From contig NZ_JADMJL010000019.1 of NCBI RefSeq assembly GCF_018780585.1, positions 116,780 through 180,779 on the forward strand: a DNA stretch of 64,000 nucleotides, given 5' to 3'. Below, one piece after another: positions 17,127-26,187 of this stretch (its first letter is position 1; each line of letters begins with the position of its first letter). Under the pieces are notes generated by a model. It saw only the letters and a program-made list of their open reading frames with translations, was not told the DNA's origin and did not search any database. Origin of the DNA: Methyloversatilis discipulorum. GTDB lineage: Bacteria; Pseudomonadota; Gammaproteobacteria; Burkholderiales; Rhodocyclaceae. The translations under genes and the position numbers were made by a program.

Positions 17127-17165
17127 CAGACGGAATCTCCGCGAGTAGGGGCTGGCGCCGGACGC

Positions 17166-18014
17166 TCAGCGTTCGACGTGGCGAAGTGAAAGGTCGATGG
17201 CGCGGACGTTCTTGGTCAGGACGCCGATGGAGATGCGGTCCACGCCGGTTTCGGCGATCGCCCGCACGCGGTCGAGGTTCACGCCGCCGGACGCTTCGAG
17301 TTCGGCGCGACCTGCGTTGATGGCGACCGCTTCGCGCATCTGTTCGATGGACATGTTGTCGAGCAGCACCATGGTGGCGCCGGCGTCGAGCGCCTCGCCC
17401 AGCTGGGCCAGCGTCTCGACCTCGATCTGGATGAAGGCATTCGACGGTGCGATGCCGCGCGCACGCGCCAGTACCGGACGGATGCCACCGGCGGCCATGA
17501 TGTGGTTTTCCTTGATCAGGATGCCGTCGTACAGGCCCATGCGGTGATTCAGACCGCCGCCGACGGTGACCGCGTACTTCTGCGCCAGCCGCAGGCCGGG
17601 CAGGGTCTTGCGGGTGTCGACGATGCGTGCCGAGGTGCCGGCGATGGCGTCGACGAAGCGACGCGTGATGGTGGCGGTGGCCGACAGCAGCTGAACGAAG
17701 TTCAGCGCGGCACGCTCGGCGGTCAGCAGCGCACGCGTTTCCGACAGGATTTCACACAACCGCTGGTCCGGCGCGACCCACTCGCCTTCGGCCACATGCC
17801 AGGCGACGGTCGCTTTCGGGTCGAGCGCACGCAGGCAGGCTTCGAACCAGTCGCGGCCGCACAGCACTGCTTCCTCGCGCGCTGTCACCATGCCGGTGGC
17901 CGCGCGTCCGGCCGGGATCAGCCGTGCGGTCAGGTCGCCGGTGCCGACGTCCTCGGCCAGCGCCTGCGACACGTTGCGTTGTATTTCGATGGACAGCTGA
18001 TCGTTTTCCCGCAT
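17166..18014 (-). CDS. nadC: nicotinate-nucleotide pyrophosphorylase (carboxylating)
   Basis: 282 residues; quinolinate phosphoribosyltransferase, which makes nicotinate mononucleotide in NAD synthesis. Signatures are ALAEDVGTGDLTARLIP near the start, ARIVDTRKTLPGLR, the substrate-binding GGGLNHRMGLYDGILIKENH and LEASGGVNLDRV. The ATG at 18014 gives the family's normal length; an upstream in-frame ATG only adds low-quality sequence. nadA and nadB are not nearby. Confidence 0.95.
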   Translation of the reverse strand: MRENDQLSIEIQRNVSQALAEDVGTGDLTARLIPAGRAATGMVTAREEAVLCGRDWFEACLRALDPKATVAWHVAEGEWVAPDQRLCEILSETRALLTAERAALNFVQLLSATATITRRFVDAIAGTSARIVDTRKTLPGLRLAQKYAVTVGGGLNHRMGLYDGILIKENHIMAAGGIRPVLARARGIAPSNAFIQIEVETLAQLGEALDAGATMVLLDNMSIEQMREAVAINAGRAELEASGGVNLDRVRAIAETGVDRISIGVLTKNVRAIDLSLRHVER

Positions 18015-18245
18015 GGCTCGTCTTCTGTATTTGTCGCGGCGCATTCTAGCATCGGCCTGCCCCGGCCCATGCGAGCCGCAAGGCTGGCACAGGCAATCCG
18101 GCCTTCCTCCCAAGTTCGTCACGAATCGGGTTCACGTGTGCGCCGCCATGCTTAAAGTTGCGCTGCTCGCTGCCGTAGCAGGGGGATCAATACGAGAGCC
18201 GACTCGAACAGGCTCCGCTCGCATCGTCCTTTTGGGGAGAAGGAA
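18015..18245. other. divergent intergenic region, nadC / GGDEF-EAL gene
   Basis: About 230 bp between nadC and the leader ORF of the MHYT-GGDEF-EAL gene. It contains a small imperfect hairpin around 18164-18182. I see no clear sigma70 promoter and no recognisable riboswitch. Confidence 0.4.
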
Positions 18246-18320
18246 ATGTTCATCCATGTGGACGCGCCGCTGGCGCGCGGCCCGGCATCGCCCTGTCGAT
18301 GCGGGGCGCTGCTGCCATGA
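18246..18320 (+). CDS. 24-residue leader peptide ORF coupled to the GGDEF-EAL gene
   Basis: Preceded by a very strong site (GGGGAGAAGGAA immediately before ATG), this short frame reads MFIHVDAPLARGPASPCRCG plus four residues. It stops at TGA 18318-18320, which overlaps the ATG (18317) of the large downstream gene as ATGA. The downstream ATG has no ribosome site of its own, so its translation probably depends on this leader. Expression not proven. Confidence 0.55.
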   Translation: MFIHVDAPLARGPASPCRCGALLP

Positions 18321-20470
18321 CGGGGCACTACCACCCGCTTCTGGTCGCGCTGTCACTGCTGGTGGCGGTGATGGCCGCCTGGTCCGCACTCGATCTGTCG
18401 CAACGCATCCACAGCACCGACCGGCGCGCCGCGCGCATCTGGCTCTTTTCCGGTGCGCTGGTGCTCGGAACCGGCATCTGGTCGGTGAACTTCGTCGGCA
18501 TGCTCGCCTATGCGCTGCCGATGCAGACCGGCTTTGACCTGATCATCACCGTGCAGTCCTGGCTGACATCGGTCGGCGTATCGCTGTTCGCGCTGCTCTG
18601 CGCCAGTCGGCTGGCACCGGCGCAGCGACTGCGCGCTCCGCTGGCCCTGGTCTTCGGCGCCGGTGTCGTGATGGTGTTCCACCTTGCGTTGTTGGCGATG
18701 CGCATCGAACCGGCGGTCGGATACCGTCCGGGTCTGCTGGCGCTGGCCGTGCTGCTCGCCTGGGCGCTGGCAGCGGCGACCGCCCGCGCGCTGCTCAGGA
18801 TGCGTGCGCTCGATGGTCGCGCGCTCTATCTGTTCAAGGTGCTGGCGTCGATGGCGATCGGGTTCGTGCTGTGCGCAGTGCACTACATCTGCATGGCGGC
18901 CGTCCGCTTCGACGCGAATGCAGTCAGCCTGGCCAAGCACGAGATCGATCCGACCTGGCTGGGGCTGACCATCGCCGTCGCGGCCATCGGCTTCACCTGG
19001 ATAGGCAGCGTCGCCGCGCTGTTCGATGCCCGCATGGAACATCGCACGCGGCAGCTGGCGATGCGTCTGAAGGCGGCCAACAGCGAACTGATGCACGCGG
19101 CGCTGCACGACCCGCTGACCGATCTGCCGAACCGCGTCAATTTCGATGCTGCGCTGGCCGAGGCGGCCGAGCGTGTGCGGGGGCGAGGGGCGCGACTGGC
19201 GGTGCTGTTCGTCGATCTCGATGGCTTCAAGCCGGTCAACGACGTGCTCGGTCACCACGTCGGTGACGAGGTACTCAAGTGCGTTGCGCGCCGGCTGCGC
19301 AACGGTCTGCGCGAGGGCGACCTGGTGGCCCGCATCGGCGGTGACGAGTTCGTCATGCTGTCCGAAGGCGCGATCGATGCCGAAGGTGCCGGCCGGCTGG
19401 CGCAGCGCCTGGTCGATGCCGCCAGCCAGCCGATGCTGATCGGCACCCATGAGATACAGGTGTCGGCGTCGGTCGGTGTCGCGCTGTTTCCCGACGACGG
19501 CGACGAGAATCGCGTGCTGGTCTGCGCCGACACTGCGATGTACGCCGCCAAGCACGCCGGCCGCAACACATGGCGTCTGTACTGCGAGGACATGGACGGC
19601 GGCGGTGCCGACATCCTCGGCATGCAGCGTGCGATCCGCCGTGCGCTCGACAATGACGAGTTCGTGCTGCACTACCAGCCCAAGGTGAGTGCGGTCGATG
19701 GCGAGCTGCGGGGCGTCGAGGCGCTGATCCGCTGGCAGGACCCGGAGCGCGGCATGGTGCCGCCGGTCGAGTTCATCCCGGTGGCCGAGCGCTTCGGGCT
19801 GATCAACGCGATCGGCTTCTGGACGCTGCGTGAGGCCTGCGGCCAGATACGCAGCTGGATGCACGCCGGTCGGCGCATACCGGTGGCGGTGAACCTGTCG
19901 CCGCAGCAGTTCAGGCAGCCCGATCTGGTCGAGCGCGTGCGCGCCTGCATCGACGAGTTCGACATCGATCCCGGCCTGCTCGCGCTGGAGATTACCGAGT
20001 CGGTGGTGATGGAAAGTTCGACCAGCGTGCGGCGAGTGCTGGAAGAACTGAAGGCCATGGGTGTCACGCTGTCGATCGACGACTTCGGTACCGGCTATTC
20101 CTGCCTCGCCTATCTGTGCCGGCTGCCGGCGCGTCAGCTCAAGATCGACCGCACCTTCGTCATCGACATGGACCACGTCACCGAAGCGCGCCATGTGGTC
20201 GAGGCCGTCATCCGCCTCGCCCATTCGCTGCGCATGGAGGTGGTGGCCGAGGGCGTCGAGCGCTCGGAACAGGTGATCGCGCTGCGCGCGCTCGGTTGCG
20301 ACCTGATACAGGGCTATTACTTCTCGCGGCCGGTGCCGGCGGGTGAGATCGAGGCGCTGCTGCAGAGCCGGCAGCTGGGCGAGCTGTCGAACCGGGCACG
20401 CAGCCTCGGCGAGGGCTTGCAGGCCGACGCGGCCAACACGCCGCAGCCGCTCGAACTGGCCGCCGGTTGA
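18317..20470 (+). CDS. MHYT-like membrane sensor with GGDEF and EAL domains
   Basis: 717 residues. An N-terminal seven-helix region resembles the MHYT sensor, but the motifs are degraded: GIWSVNFVGMLAY (His lost), VFHLALLAM and AVHYICMAAV. The GGDEF domain (about 265-425) is intact with RIGGDEF and an RxxD inhibitory site (REGD). The EAL domain (about 440-690) keeps EALIRW, EITESVVM and DDFGTGYS. Both cyclase and phosphodiesterase activity are therefore possible; the net direction is unknown. Translation appears coupled to a leader ORF. Confidence 0.9.
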   Translation: MTGHYHPLLVALSLLVAVMAAWSALDLSQRIHSTDRRAARIWLFSGALVLGTGIWSVNFVGMLAYALPMQTGFDLIITVQSWLTSVGVSLFALLCASRLAPAQRLRAPLALVFGAGVVMVFHLALLAMRIEPAVGYRPGLLALAVLLAWALAAATARALLRMRALDGRALYLFKVLASMAIGFVLCAVHYICMAAVRFDANAVSLAKHEIDPTWLGLTIAVAAIGFTWIGSVAALFDARMEHRTRQLAMRLKAANSELMHAALHDPLTDLPNRVNFDAALAEAAERVRGRGARLAVLFVDLDGFKPVNDVLGHHVGDEVLKCVARRLRNGLREGDLVARIGGDEFVMLSEGAIDAEGAGRLAQRLVDAASQPMLIGTHEIQVSASVGVALFPDDGDENRVLVCADTAMYAAKHAGRNTWRLYCEDMDGGGADILGMQRAIRRALDNDEFVLHYQPKVSAVDGELRGVEALIRWQDPERGMVPPVEFIPVAERFGLINAIGFWTLREACGQIRSWMHAGRRIPVAVNLSPQQFRQPDLVERVRACIDEFDIDPGLLALEITESVVMESSTSVRRVLEELKAMGVTLSIDDFGTGYSCLAYLCRLPARQLKIDRTFVIDMDHVTEARHVVEAVIRLAHSLRMEVVAEGVERSEQVIALRALGCDLIQGYYFSRPVPAGEIEALLQSRQLGELSNRARSLGEGLQADAANTPQPLELAAG

Positions 20471-20473
20471 GCG

Positions 20474-21376
20474 TCAGCGCCGGTGGGCCAGCCAGGCGCT
20501 GGCCAGTCCGCAGACGACGATGAGGCCGGCGCCGCCGACGGCGCTGGCGCCCGGCAGGTCGCCAAACACCAGCCAGCCCATCAGCGTCGCCCACACCAGT
20601 TGTACGTAAATGAGCGGGCTCAGCACCGAGGCCGGCGCGAAGGCCATCGCGCGTATCAGCAGGAAGTGGCCGGCCATGCCGGACACGCCCAGCGACACCA
20701 CCAGCAGCGCGTCGACCGGCCCGGGCAGTTCGCTGTGCGCGGCCGCCGGCAGCGCCAGCGTGGACAGCGTCGCACCGACCAGCGCGGTGTAGTAGAGCGT
20801 GGTCAGCGGCCGCTCGGTCGGCGCCAGCTTGCGTGTGGCCAGCTGGTACAAGGCATACAGCAGCGAGCCGCCGAGCAGCATCAGTACGGGCAGCAGCGGC
20901 AGATGACCGTCCGGACGCGCGATCAGCAGCACGCCGGAGAAGCCGAACAGCGCCAGCAGCCAGTTGGCGGCCGTCACCCGTTCGCCCAGCACCGGCCCGG
21001 CGAGCAGCGTCACGATCAGCGGCGTGACGAAGAACAGCGACGTGCCCTCGGCCATCGGTATCGTCTTCAGCCCGCCCATGATCAGGAAGGACACGCCGGC
21101 CAGCAGTGCGGCCCGCAGTATCTGCAGCCGCCAGCGCGGCGTCACCAGCAGGTCGCGGCGCATGCGCGGCCACAGCACCGCGCCGAGCACGATGGCGGGC
21201 ACCAGATAGCGCGCCCACACCAGCACGCCGACCGGGTAGCGTTGCGACAGGTATTTGCCGGTGGTGTCCAGCACAGCGAAACAGAACAGCGCGGCCAGCA
21301 TGAAGGCCACGCCGATCAGCGGATGCCTGCGTTCAGAGGTGGATATGGCCGACTTCCTGCAGATCGGCACCGGCAA
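20474..21376 (-). CDS. DMT-superfamily (EamA) transporter
   Basis: 300 residues with ten predicted helices in two EamA repeats. Features are FCFAVLDTTGKYLSQRYPVG, GLKTIPMAEGTSLFFVTPL and GVLLIARPDG. The second repeat ends in WATLMGWLVFGDLPG. Family members export amino acids or other small metabolites; the substrate is unknown. Its start overlaps the end of the nnr gene by 44 nt, so it is the second gene of that unit. It is convergent with the GGDEF-EAL gene, four bases apart. Confidence 0.85.
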   Translation of the reverse strand: MPVPICRKSAISTSERRHPLIGVAFMLAALFCFAVLDTTGKYLSQRYPVGVLVWARYLVPAIVLGAVLWPRMRRDLLVTPRWRLQILRAALLAGVSFLIMGGLKTIPMAEGTSLFFVTPLIVTLLAGPVLGERVTAANWLLALFGFSGVLLIARPDGHLPLLPVLMLLGGSLLYALYQLATRKLAPTERPLTTLYYTALVGATLSTLALPAAAHSELPGPVDALLVVSLGVSGMAGHFLLIRAMAFAPASVLSPLIYVQLVWATLMGWLVFGDLPGASAVGGAGLIVVCGLASAWLAHRR

Positions 21377-22874
21377 TCAGTGCGTTGAAGGCGGCGCGGG
21401 CCGACTCGATCACCTCGCCGGCGGTCAGGCCGTTCGGCCCCTTGCCCAGTGCGACCAGGCGGTCGCCGGCCAGCCCGTGCAGGTGCACGCCGCCGATCAG
21501 CGCGAGATCGGCCGGCCAGCCCTGGGCCAGCAGGCCGGCGATGAGGCCGGTCAGCACGTCGCCCATGCCGGCCGACGCCATGCCCGGATTGCCGGTGGTG
21601 TTGATGAACCAGCGTCCGTCCGGTAGCGCCAGCACGCTGCCGCAGCCCTTCAGCACGACCGAGGCGCGGAAGCGGCGCGCCATTTCGCGTGCCGCGGCGA
21701 TGCGGTCGTGCTGCACCTTGGCCGTCGTGCTGCCGAGCAGGCGGGCGGCCTCCATCGGGTGCGGCGTCAGCAGTGTGGCGGCGCCGCGGTCGACCAGCGC
21801 CTTCTCTAGGTCGGCGTGCTGCGACAGCAGGTTCAGCGCGTCGGCGTCGAGCACCAGCGTGGCCGGCGACAGCACCGCCTCGCGCATCAGGTCGAGCGCT
21901 GCCGGGCTCTGGCCGAGGCCGGGGCCGATTGCGACGCAGGTGGCCAGATCGCCCGCCAGCACCTCGGCCGGCGTGCGGATCATCAGTTCCGGCTGTTCCG
22001 GGTCGAGCGGCAGTGCGGCGTGGTCGAGCATTCCGACATAGACGCGCCCGGCGCCCACCTTCAGCGCGGCGCGGCCGGCCAGCAGTGCGGCGCCGGCCAT
22101 GCCGCGCGCGCCGCCGACCAGCACCGCGTTGCCGTGCGTGCCCTTGTGGCTGTTGCGTGCACGCGGCCGCAGCAGGTGGTCGAACAGGCCGCGGCCGACC
22201 TGCCAGCCCGAGGGCTGTACGACGGCGGCGCAGTCGAGCCCGAGGTCGTGCACCGACAGCTCGCCGCAGTGGTCGGGGCCGTCTAGCGTCAGCAGTCCGG
22301 GCTTGAGCGCAATCATCGTGGCGGTGTGCGAGGCGCGGATCGCGCGGCCGAGCACGGCGCCAGTGTCGGCATTCAGGCCGCTGGGCACGTCGATGGCGAG
22401 CACCGGGCAGTCCATGTCGTTGACCGCGTCTATCCAGGCCGCGTGTTCGCCCTCGATCGGGCGCGTCAGGCCGATGCCGTACAGCGCATCGACGACGATG
22501 GAAAAGTCGCCGCGTGGCAGACGCGGCACGGTGACGCCGCCGGTGGCGCGCCACGACGCCCAGGCCGACACCGCGTCGCTGGCCTGCGGGTGTTCGTCGC
22601 CCTGATAGGCGACGACGACGTCGAAGCCGGTCTGCCGCAGCTGGCGCGCCAGCACGAAGCCGTCGCCACCATTGTTGCCGGGGCCGCACATGACCAGCAC
22701 GCGACCGTGGCGCCCGCCGAGTATCTGCATCACCTTGGCCGCACCGGTGGCACCGGCGCGCTCCATCAGGCGCGGCGAACTGGCGGGCGCGTAATGGCGC
22801 TCGATGCGTCGCAGCGCCTCGGCGTCGTACAGCGCCGTCAGCGATGAGGTGTTGAGGGTTCGCGGGGTGGGCAT
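21333..22874 (-). CDS. nnr: bifunctional NAD(P)HX epimerase / ADP-dependent dehydratase
   Basis: 513 residues that repair hydrated NAD(P)H. The N-terminal epimerase domain (NnrE/YjeF_N, about 1-215) contains MCGPGNNGGDGFVLAR and DALYGIGLTRP. The C-terminal dehydratase (NnrD, about 230-500) has HKGTHGNAVLVGG, LDADALNLL, LTPHPMEAARLL and NTTGNPGMASAGMGDVLTG. A housekeeping enzyme with the usual fused architecture. Confidence 0.95.
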   Translation of the reverse strand: MPTPRTLNTSSLTALYDAEALRRIERHYAPASSPRLMERAGATGAAKVMQILGGRHGRVLVMCGPGNNGGDGFVLARQLRQTGFDVVVAYQGDEHPQASDAVSAWASWRATGGVTVPRLPRGDFSIVVDALYGIGLTRPIEGEHAAWIDAVNDMDCPVLAIDVPSGLNADTGAVLGRAIRASHTATMIALKPGLLTLDGPDHCGELSVHDLGLDCAAVVQPSGWQVGRGLFDHLLRPRARNSHKGTHGNAVLVGGARGMAGAALLAGRAALKVGAGRVYVGMLDHAALPLDPEQPELMIRTPAEVLAGDLATCVAIGPGLGQSPAALDLMREAVLSPATLVLDADALNLLSQHADLEKALVDRGAATLLTPHPMEAARLLGSTTAKVQHDRIAAAREMARRFRASVVLKGCGSVLALPDGRWFINTTGNPGMASAGMGDVLTGLIAGLLAQGWPADLALIGGVHLHGLAGDRLVALGKGPNGLTAGEVIESARAAFNALIAGADLQEVGHIHL

Positions 22875-23174
22875 GCTCGGACCGGACTGTCGCCGGACCG
22901 ACGGGTCCGGCGAGCACAGGCGCGCATTCTATGCCCGGCGGCGCCATCGTGCCGAGGAATGCGGCACTTCAAGCGCGGGCGCGGCGCGTGCTCGGTCAGG
23001 TCCGACGCGGTCGCAGCGACCGTCGATCTGCTGCGCTGCGACAGCGATTCGCGCCGCAGCGCGTTCAAGTCCGCGCGCCGCTGCGCCGATATGAGCGAAG
23101 CAACGCGTCGGATCGATGTTCAAGCAGGGATGGGCCGCAGCCGGCCATGTCCCGGAAAGAAGAGTCTGCAGATC
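22875..23174. other. 300-bp divergent region, nnr / second GGDEF-EAL gene
   Basis: The plus-strand frame of the GGDEF-EAL gene stays open back to 22959, with ATGs at 22959, 23091 and 23130, but the extra residues look non-coding (Arg/Ser-rich, no hydrophobic pattern). An inverted repeat (GCCGGACC / GGTCCGGC) lies near 22891-22911. I see no convincing promoter or structured RNA. Confidence 0.35.
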
Positions 23175-25589
23175 ATGCGCACAACTGGAACTGCCTCGCC
23201 GAGCTCCGCGGGCCTCGCCTCGCGGCTGAACCGCTGGCTGGACGACGTCATCGGCACCCGCAACGCCGATGCGCATCTGGCCGCCCGCATCCGTGCGCAG
23301 CAACTGCGCTCGGTGCTCCGGTTTGCGCCGCTCACGCTGACCGCAAATCTGTTCAATGCGCTGCTCATCGTGGTCGTGTTCTGGGACAGCGAGCCGCCGT
23401 GGGTGCTGCTGCTGTGGCTGGCCGCACTGACCGTGGCGATGCGCTCGACGCTGCGCGCCTGGCGCCGCGATCAGGCCTCGCCGCCCGTGCGGGCGTCCGA
23501 GCGCGCCATACGCCGCGCCGCGCTGCATGCCGGCGTGCTGGCGCTGCTGTGGTCGGTGCCGTCGCTGCTGTTCTTCACCCGTGCCGAGGCCGACAGCGCG
23601 CTGCTGGTCACGCTGATTTCCGGCGGCATGATGTGCGCCGGCAGCTTCGTACTGGCCAACATTCCCCGCGCAGCCGTGCTCTATGTGCTGCTGTTGTGCG
23701 CCTCCAGTTCGCTTGCCTTCGTCATCGATCACCCGGTGCGCAACCTCGATCTCGTGGTGCTGATGAATTTCTATGCCGCGCTGGCGCTGGCTTGCGCCAT
23801 TGCCAGCGCGCGTACCTTCGGCGCCCGCCTGCTGGCCGAAGCCGAGGCGGAGCGGCAGAAGCAGCTGGTCGGCCTGCTGCTGCACGATTTCGAGGCGCAT
23901 TCGAGCGACTGGCTGTGGGACACCGACCGCAACGGTTTCCTGCAGCACGTGTCGGCGAGGCTGGCCGAAACCTTCGGTCGCTCGCTGGACGAACTGCGCG
24001 CGCAGCCCTTCATCGAGCTGTTCGCCCAGGGTGGCCGCGACATGAACGAGGCCGAGCGGGATGCGCTGAGCTCGCTGGCCGCGCATCTGATGCAGCCGGT
24101 GCCTTTCCGCGACGTGCAGGTGGCGCTGGTGGTGGAGGGCGAACGACGCTGGTGGGCGCTCACCGCCAAGCCGCTGTTCGACGAGGGCGGTCACCACGCC
24201 GGCTGGCGCGGCGTGTGCTCGGACATCACGGACAGCCGTCGCGCAGCGCTGGAAATGTCGACGCTGGCGAATTTCGATTCGCTGACCGGGCTGGCCAACC
24301 GGCACCACTTCCGCAACCAGCTGGCGGCCATCCGTCCGGCCGGGTCGGAGGAGGCACGGCCGTGCGCGCTGTACTTCTTCGACCTCGACGATTTCAAGAA
24401 CGTGAACGATTCGCTCGGTCACGCAGCCGGCGATCGCGTGCTGCAGCTCGTGTCGCAGCGTCTGCAGGAGCGCATCCGTGCTGGCGACGTGCTGTCGCGG
24501 CTGGGCGGTGACGAGTTCGCACTGATCTGCTGGGGCTGCCGCACCCCCGAGTGCGCAGCCGAACTTGCCCAGCGCCTGCTCGACACCTTCGCGTCGCCGG
24601 TCGTGATCGACGGCGTCAGCGTGCAGATCGGCAGCAGCATAGGCATCGCGCTGGCGCCGCAGCACGGCGGCGATCCGGACGCGCTGCTGAAGAATGCCGA
24701 CATGGCGCTGTACGCGGCGAAGGCGGCCGGGCGCAATACTTGGCGCTTCTTCGAACAGGACATGGACGAGCGCGCGCGCCGTCGGCTGAGCATGCACAGC
24801 GACCTGCTCGGCGCGCTGGAGCGCGACGAATTCGAACTGCACTACCAGCCGCAGATCCACATGCGCAGCGGACGTGTCGCCGGTTTCGAGGCGCTGATCC
24901 GCTGGCGCCATCCGCAGCGCGGCCTGGTGTCGCCGGGCGAGTTCATTCCGCTGGCCGAGGAAACCGGCCTCATCGTGCCGATCGGCCGCTGGGCGCTGGA
25001 ACAGGCCTGCCGCGCGGCCGTGCGCTGGCCCGACGACATGCACGTGGCGGTGAACGTGTCCGCCGTCCAGTTCGCGCGCGGCGCGGTGGTCGACGTGGTG
25101 CGCGACGCGCTGGCGCACAGCGGCCTGGCGCCGGACCGTCTGGAAATCGAGGTGACCGAGTCGCTGCTGATCCACGACAGCGCGGCGGCGCGCGACACGC
25201 TGAGCACGCTGCGCGCGCTGGGCATCGGCATCGCGCTCGACGATTTCGGCACCGGTTATTCGTCGCTCGCCTATCTGCGCAGCTTCCCGATGACCAAGCT
25301 GAAGATAGACCGCTCCTTCGTCACCAGCCTGAACAAGGAGGAAGGTGGTGGCGCCATCGTGCGCGCCATCATCAATCTGGCCGACGCCCTGCGTCTGGAC
25401 ACCACGGCCGAAGGGGTCGAAACGGCGGCCGAGTGGGCGGCGCTGGCCGGCAAGGAGTGCACCTATGCGCAGGGCTACCTGATTTCGCGACCGCTGCCGG
25501 AGCCGCAGATTGCGGCCTTCATCGACGGCTGGCGCGGGCTGGACGCCGTCCAGGCAGAGGAAAGCCGGCCGCTGCGCGCGGTCGGCTGA
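23175..25589 (+). CDS. membrane-anchored PAS-GGDEF-EAL protein
   Basis: 804 residues from ATG 23175; earlier ATGs are possible. Residues about 45-220 carry five to six hydrophobic helices forming an unnamed sensor. A PAS-like domain follows (DWLWDTDRNGFLQHVS to GWRGVCSDITDSR). The GGDEF domain has SRLGGDEFALI and an RAGD inhibitory site; the EAL domain has EALIRWRH, EVTESLL and DDFGTGYSSLAYL. All catalytic signatures look intact. With the MHYT protein, HDOD gene and riboswitch it shows a c-di-GMP emphasis in this segment. Confidence 0.9.
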   Translation: MRTTGTASPSSAGLASRLNRWLDDVIGTRNADAHLAARIRAQQLRSVLRFAPLTLTANLFNALLIVVVFWDSEPPWVLLLWLAALTVAMRSTLRAWRRDQASPPVRASERAIRRAALHAGVLALLWSVPSLLFFTRAEADSALLVTLISGGMMCAGSFVLANIPRAAVLYVLLLCASSSLAFVIDHPVRNLDLVVLMNFYAALALACAIASARTFGARLLAEAEAERQKQLVGLLLHDFEAHSSDWLWDTDRNGFLQHVSARLAETFGRSLDELRAQPFIELFAQGGRDMNEAERDALSSLAAHLMQPVPFRDVQVALVVEGERRWWALTAKPLFDEGGHHAGWRGVCSDITDSRRAALEMSTLANFDSLTGLANRHHFRNQLAAIRPAGSEEARPCALYFFDLDDFKNVNDSLGHAAGDRVLQLVSQRLQERIRAGDVLSRLGGDEFALICWGCRTPECAAELAQRLLDTFASPVVIDGVSVQIGSSIGIALAPQHGGDPDALLKNADMALYAAKAAGRNTWRFFEQDMDERARRRLSMHSDLLGALERDEFELHYQPQIHMRSGRVAGFEALIRWRHPQRGLVSPGEFIPLAEETGLIVPIGRWALEQACRAAVRWPDDMHVAVNVSAVQFARGAVVDVVRDALAHSGLAPDRLEIEVTESLLIHDSAAARDTLSTLRALGIGIALDDFGTGYSSLAYLRSFPMTKLKIDRSFVTSLNKEEGGGAIVRAIINLADALRLDTTAEGVETAAEWAALAGKECTYAQGYLISRPLPEPQIAAFIDGWRGLDAVQAEESRPLRAVG

Positions 25590-25602
25590 ACACGCCGGCG
25601 GT

Positions 25603-26187
25603 TCAGTCCAGCGGACGGATCAGTTCGCGGTGGCGGAAGCAGTCGACCAGGTGGTCGTTTACGACGCCCACCGATTGCATCCAGGCGTAGACGATGGTGC
25701 TGCCGACGAAGCGGAAGCCCAGCCGTGCCAGTTCCTTCGACAGCTGGTCGGACAGCGGCGTGCTCGACGGGCAGTCACCGAGGCGGCGCCAGTGATTCAC
25801 CATCGGTTGTCCGCCCACGGCGTCCCACAGCAGATCGCCCAGCGATCCGCCGCGCTCGTGCAGCGCCAGCAGCGCGCGCGCATTGCCGATGGTGGCGTCG
25901 ATCTTGAGCCGGTTGCGCACGATGCCGGCGTCGGCCATCAGCCGCGCGCGGTCGTCTTCGTCATAGCGGGCGATGCGCTGCGCGTCGAAGCCGGCGAAGG
26001 CGCGGCGGTAGCCGTCGCGCTTGCGCAGTATGGTGATCCAGGCCAGCCCGGCCTGCGCACCTTCCAGTATCAGGCGCTCGAACAGCTCGCGTTCGTCGCG
26101 CACCGGCACACCCCACTCGCTGTCGTGGTACTCGACGTAGAGCGGGTCCTGCCCGCACCACGTGCACCGGGCGGGCGCCGCACTCAT
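25603..26187 (-). CDS. tag: DNA-3-methyladenine glycosylase I
   Basis: 194 residues; removes 3-methyladenine from alkylated DNA. Zinc ligands and fold motifs of Tag are present: RCTWCGQDPLYVEYHDSEWG near the N-terminus and VNDHLVDCFRH near the end. Catalytic-pocket text includes GLAWITILRKRDGYRRAFAGFD. The start ATG overlaps the stop of the patZ-like gene as ATGA, so the two are translationally coupled. Confidence 0.95.
   Translation of the reverse strand: MSAAPARCTWCGQDPLYVEYHDSEWGVPVRDERELFERLILEGAQAGLAWITILRKRDGYRRAFAGFDAQRIARYDEDDRARLMADAGIVRNRLKIDATIGNARALLALHERGGSLGDLLWDAVGGQPMVNHWRRLGDCPSSTPLSDQLSKELARLGFRFVGSTIVYAWMQSVGVVNDHLVDCFRHRELIRPLD

Noticed and set aside
18353..20224. 623-codon minus-strand frame opposite the MHYT-GGDEF-EAL gene
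   Set aside because: Arises from codon bias of the plus-strand gene, which has intact GGDEF and EAL motifs.
22929..25175. 748-codon minus-strand frame opposite the second GGDEF-EAL gene
   Set aside because: Gln/Arg/His-rich shadow with no domain. The opposite strand is clearly coding.
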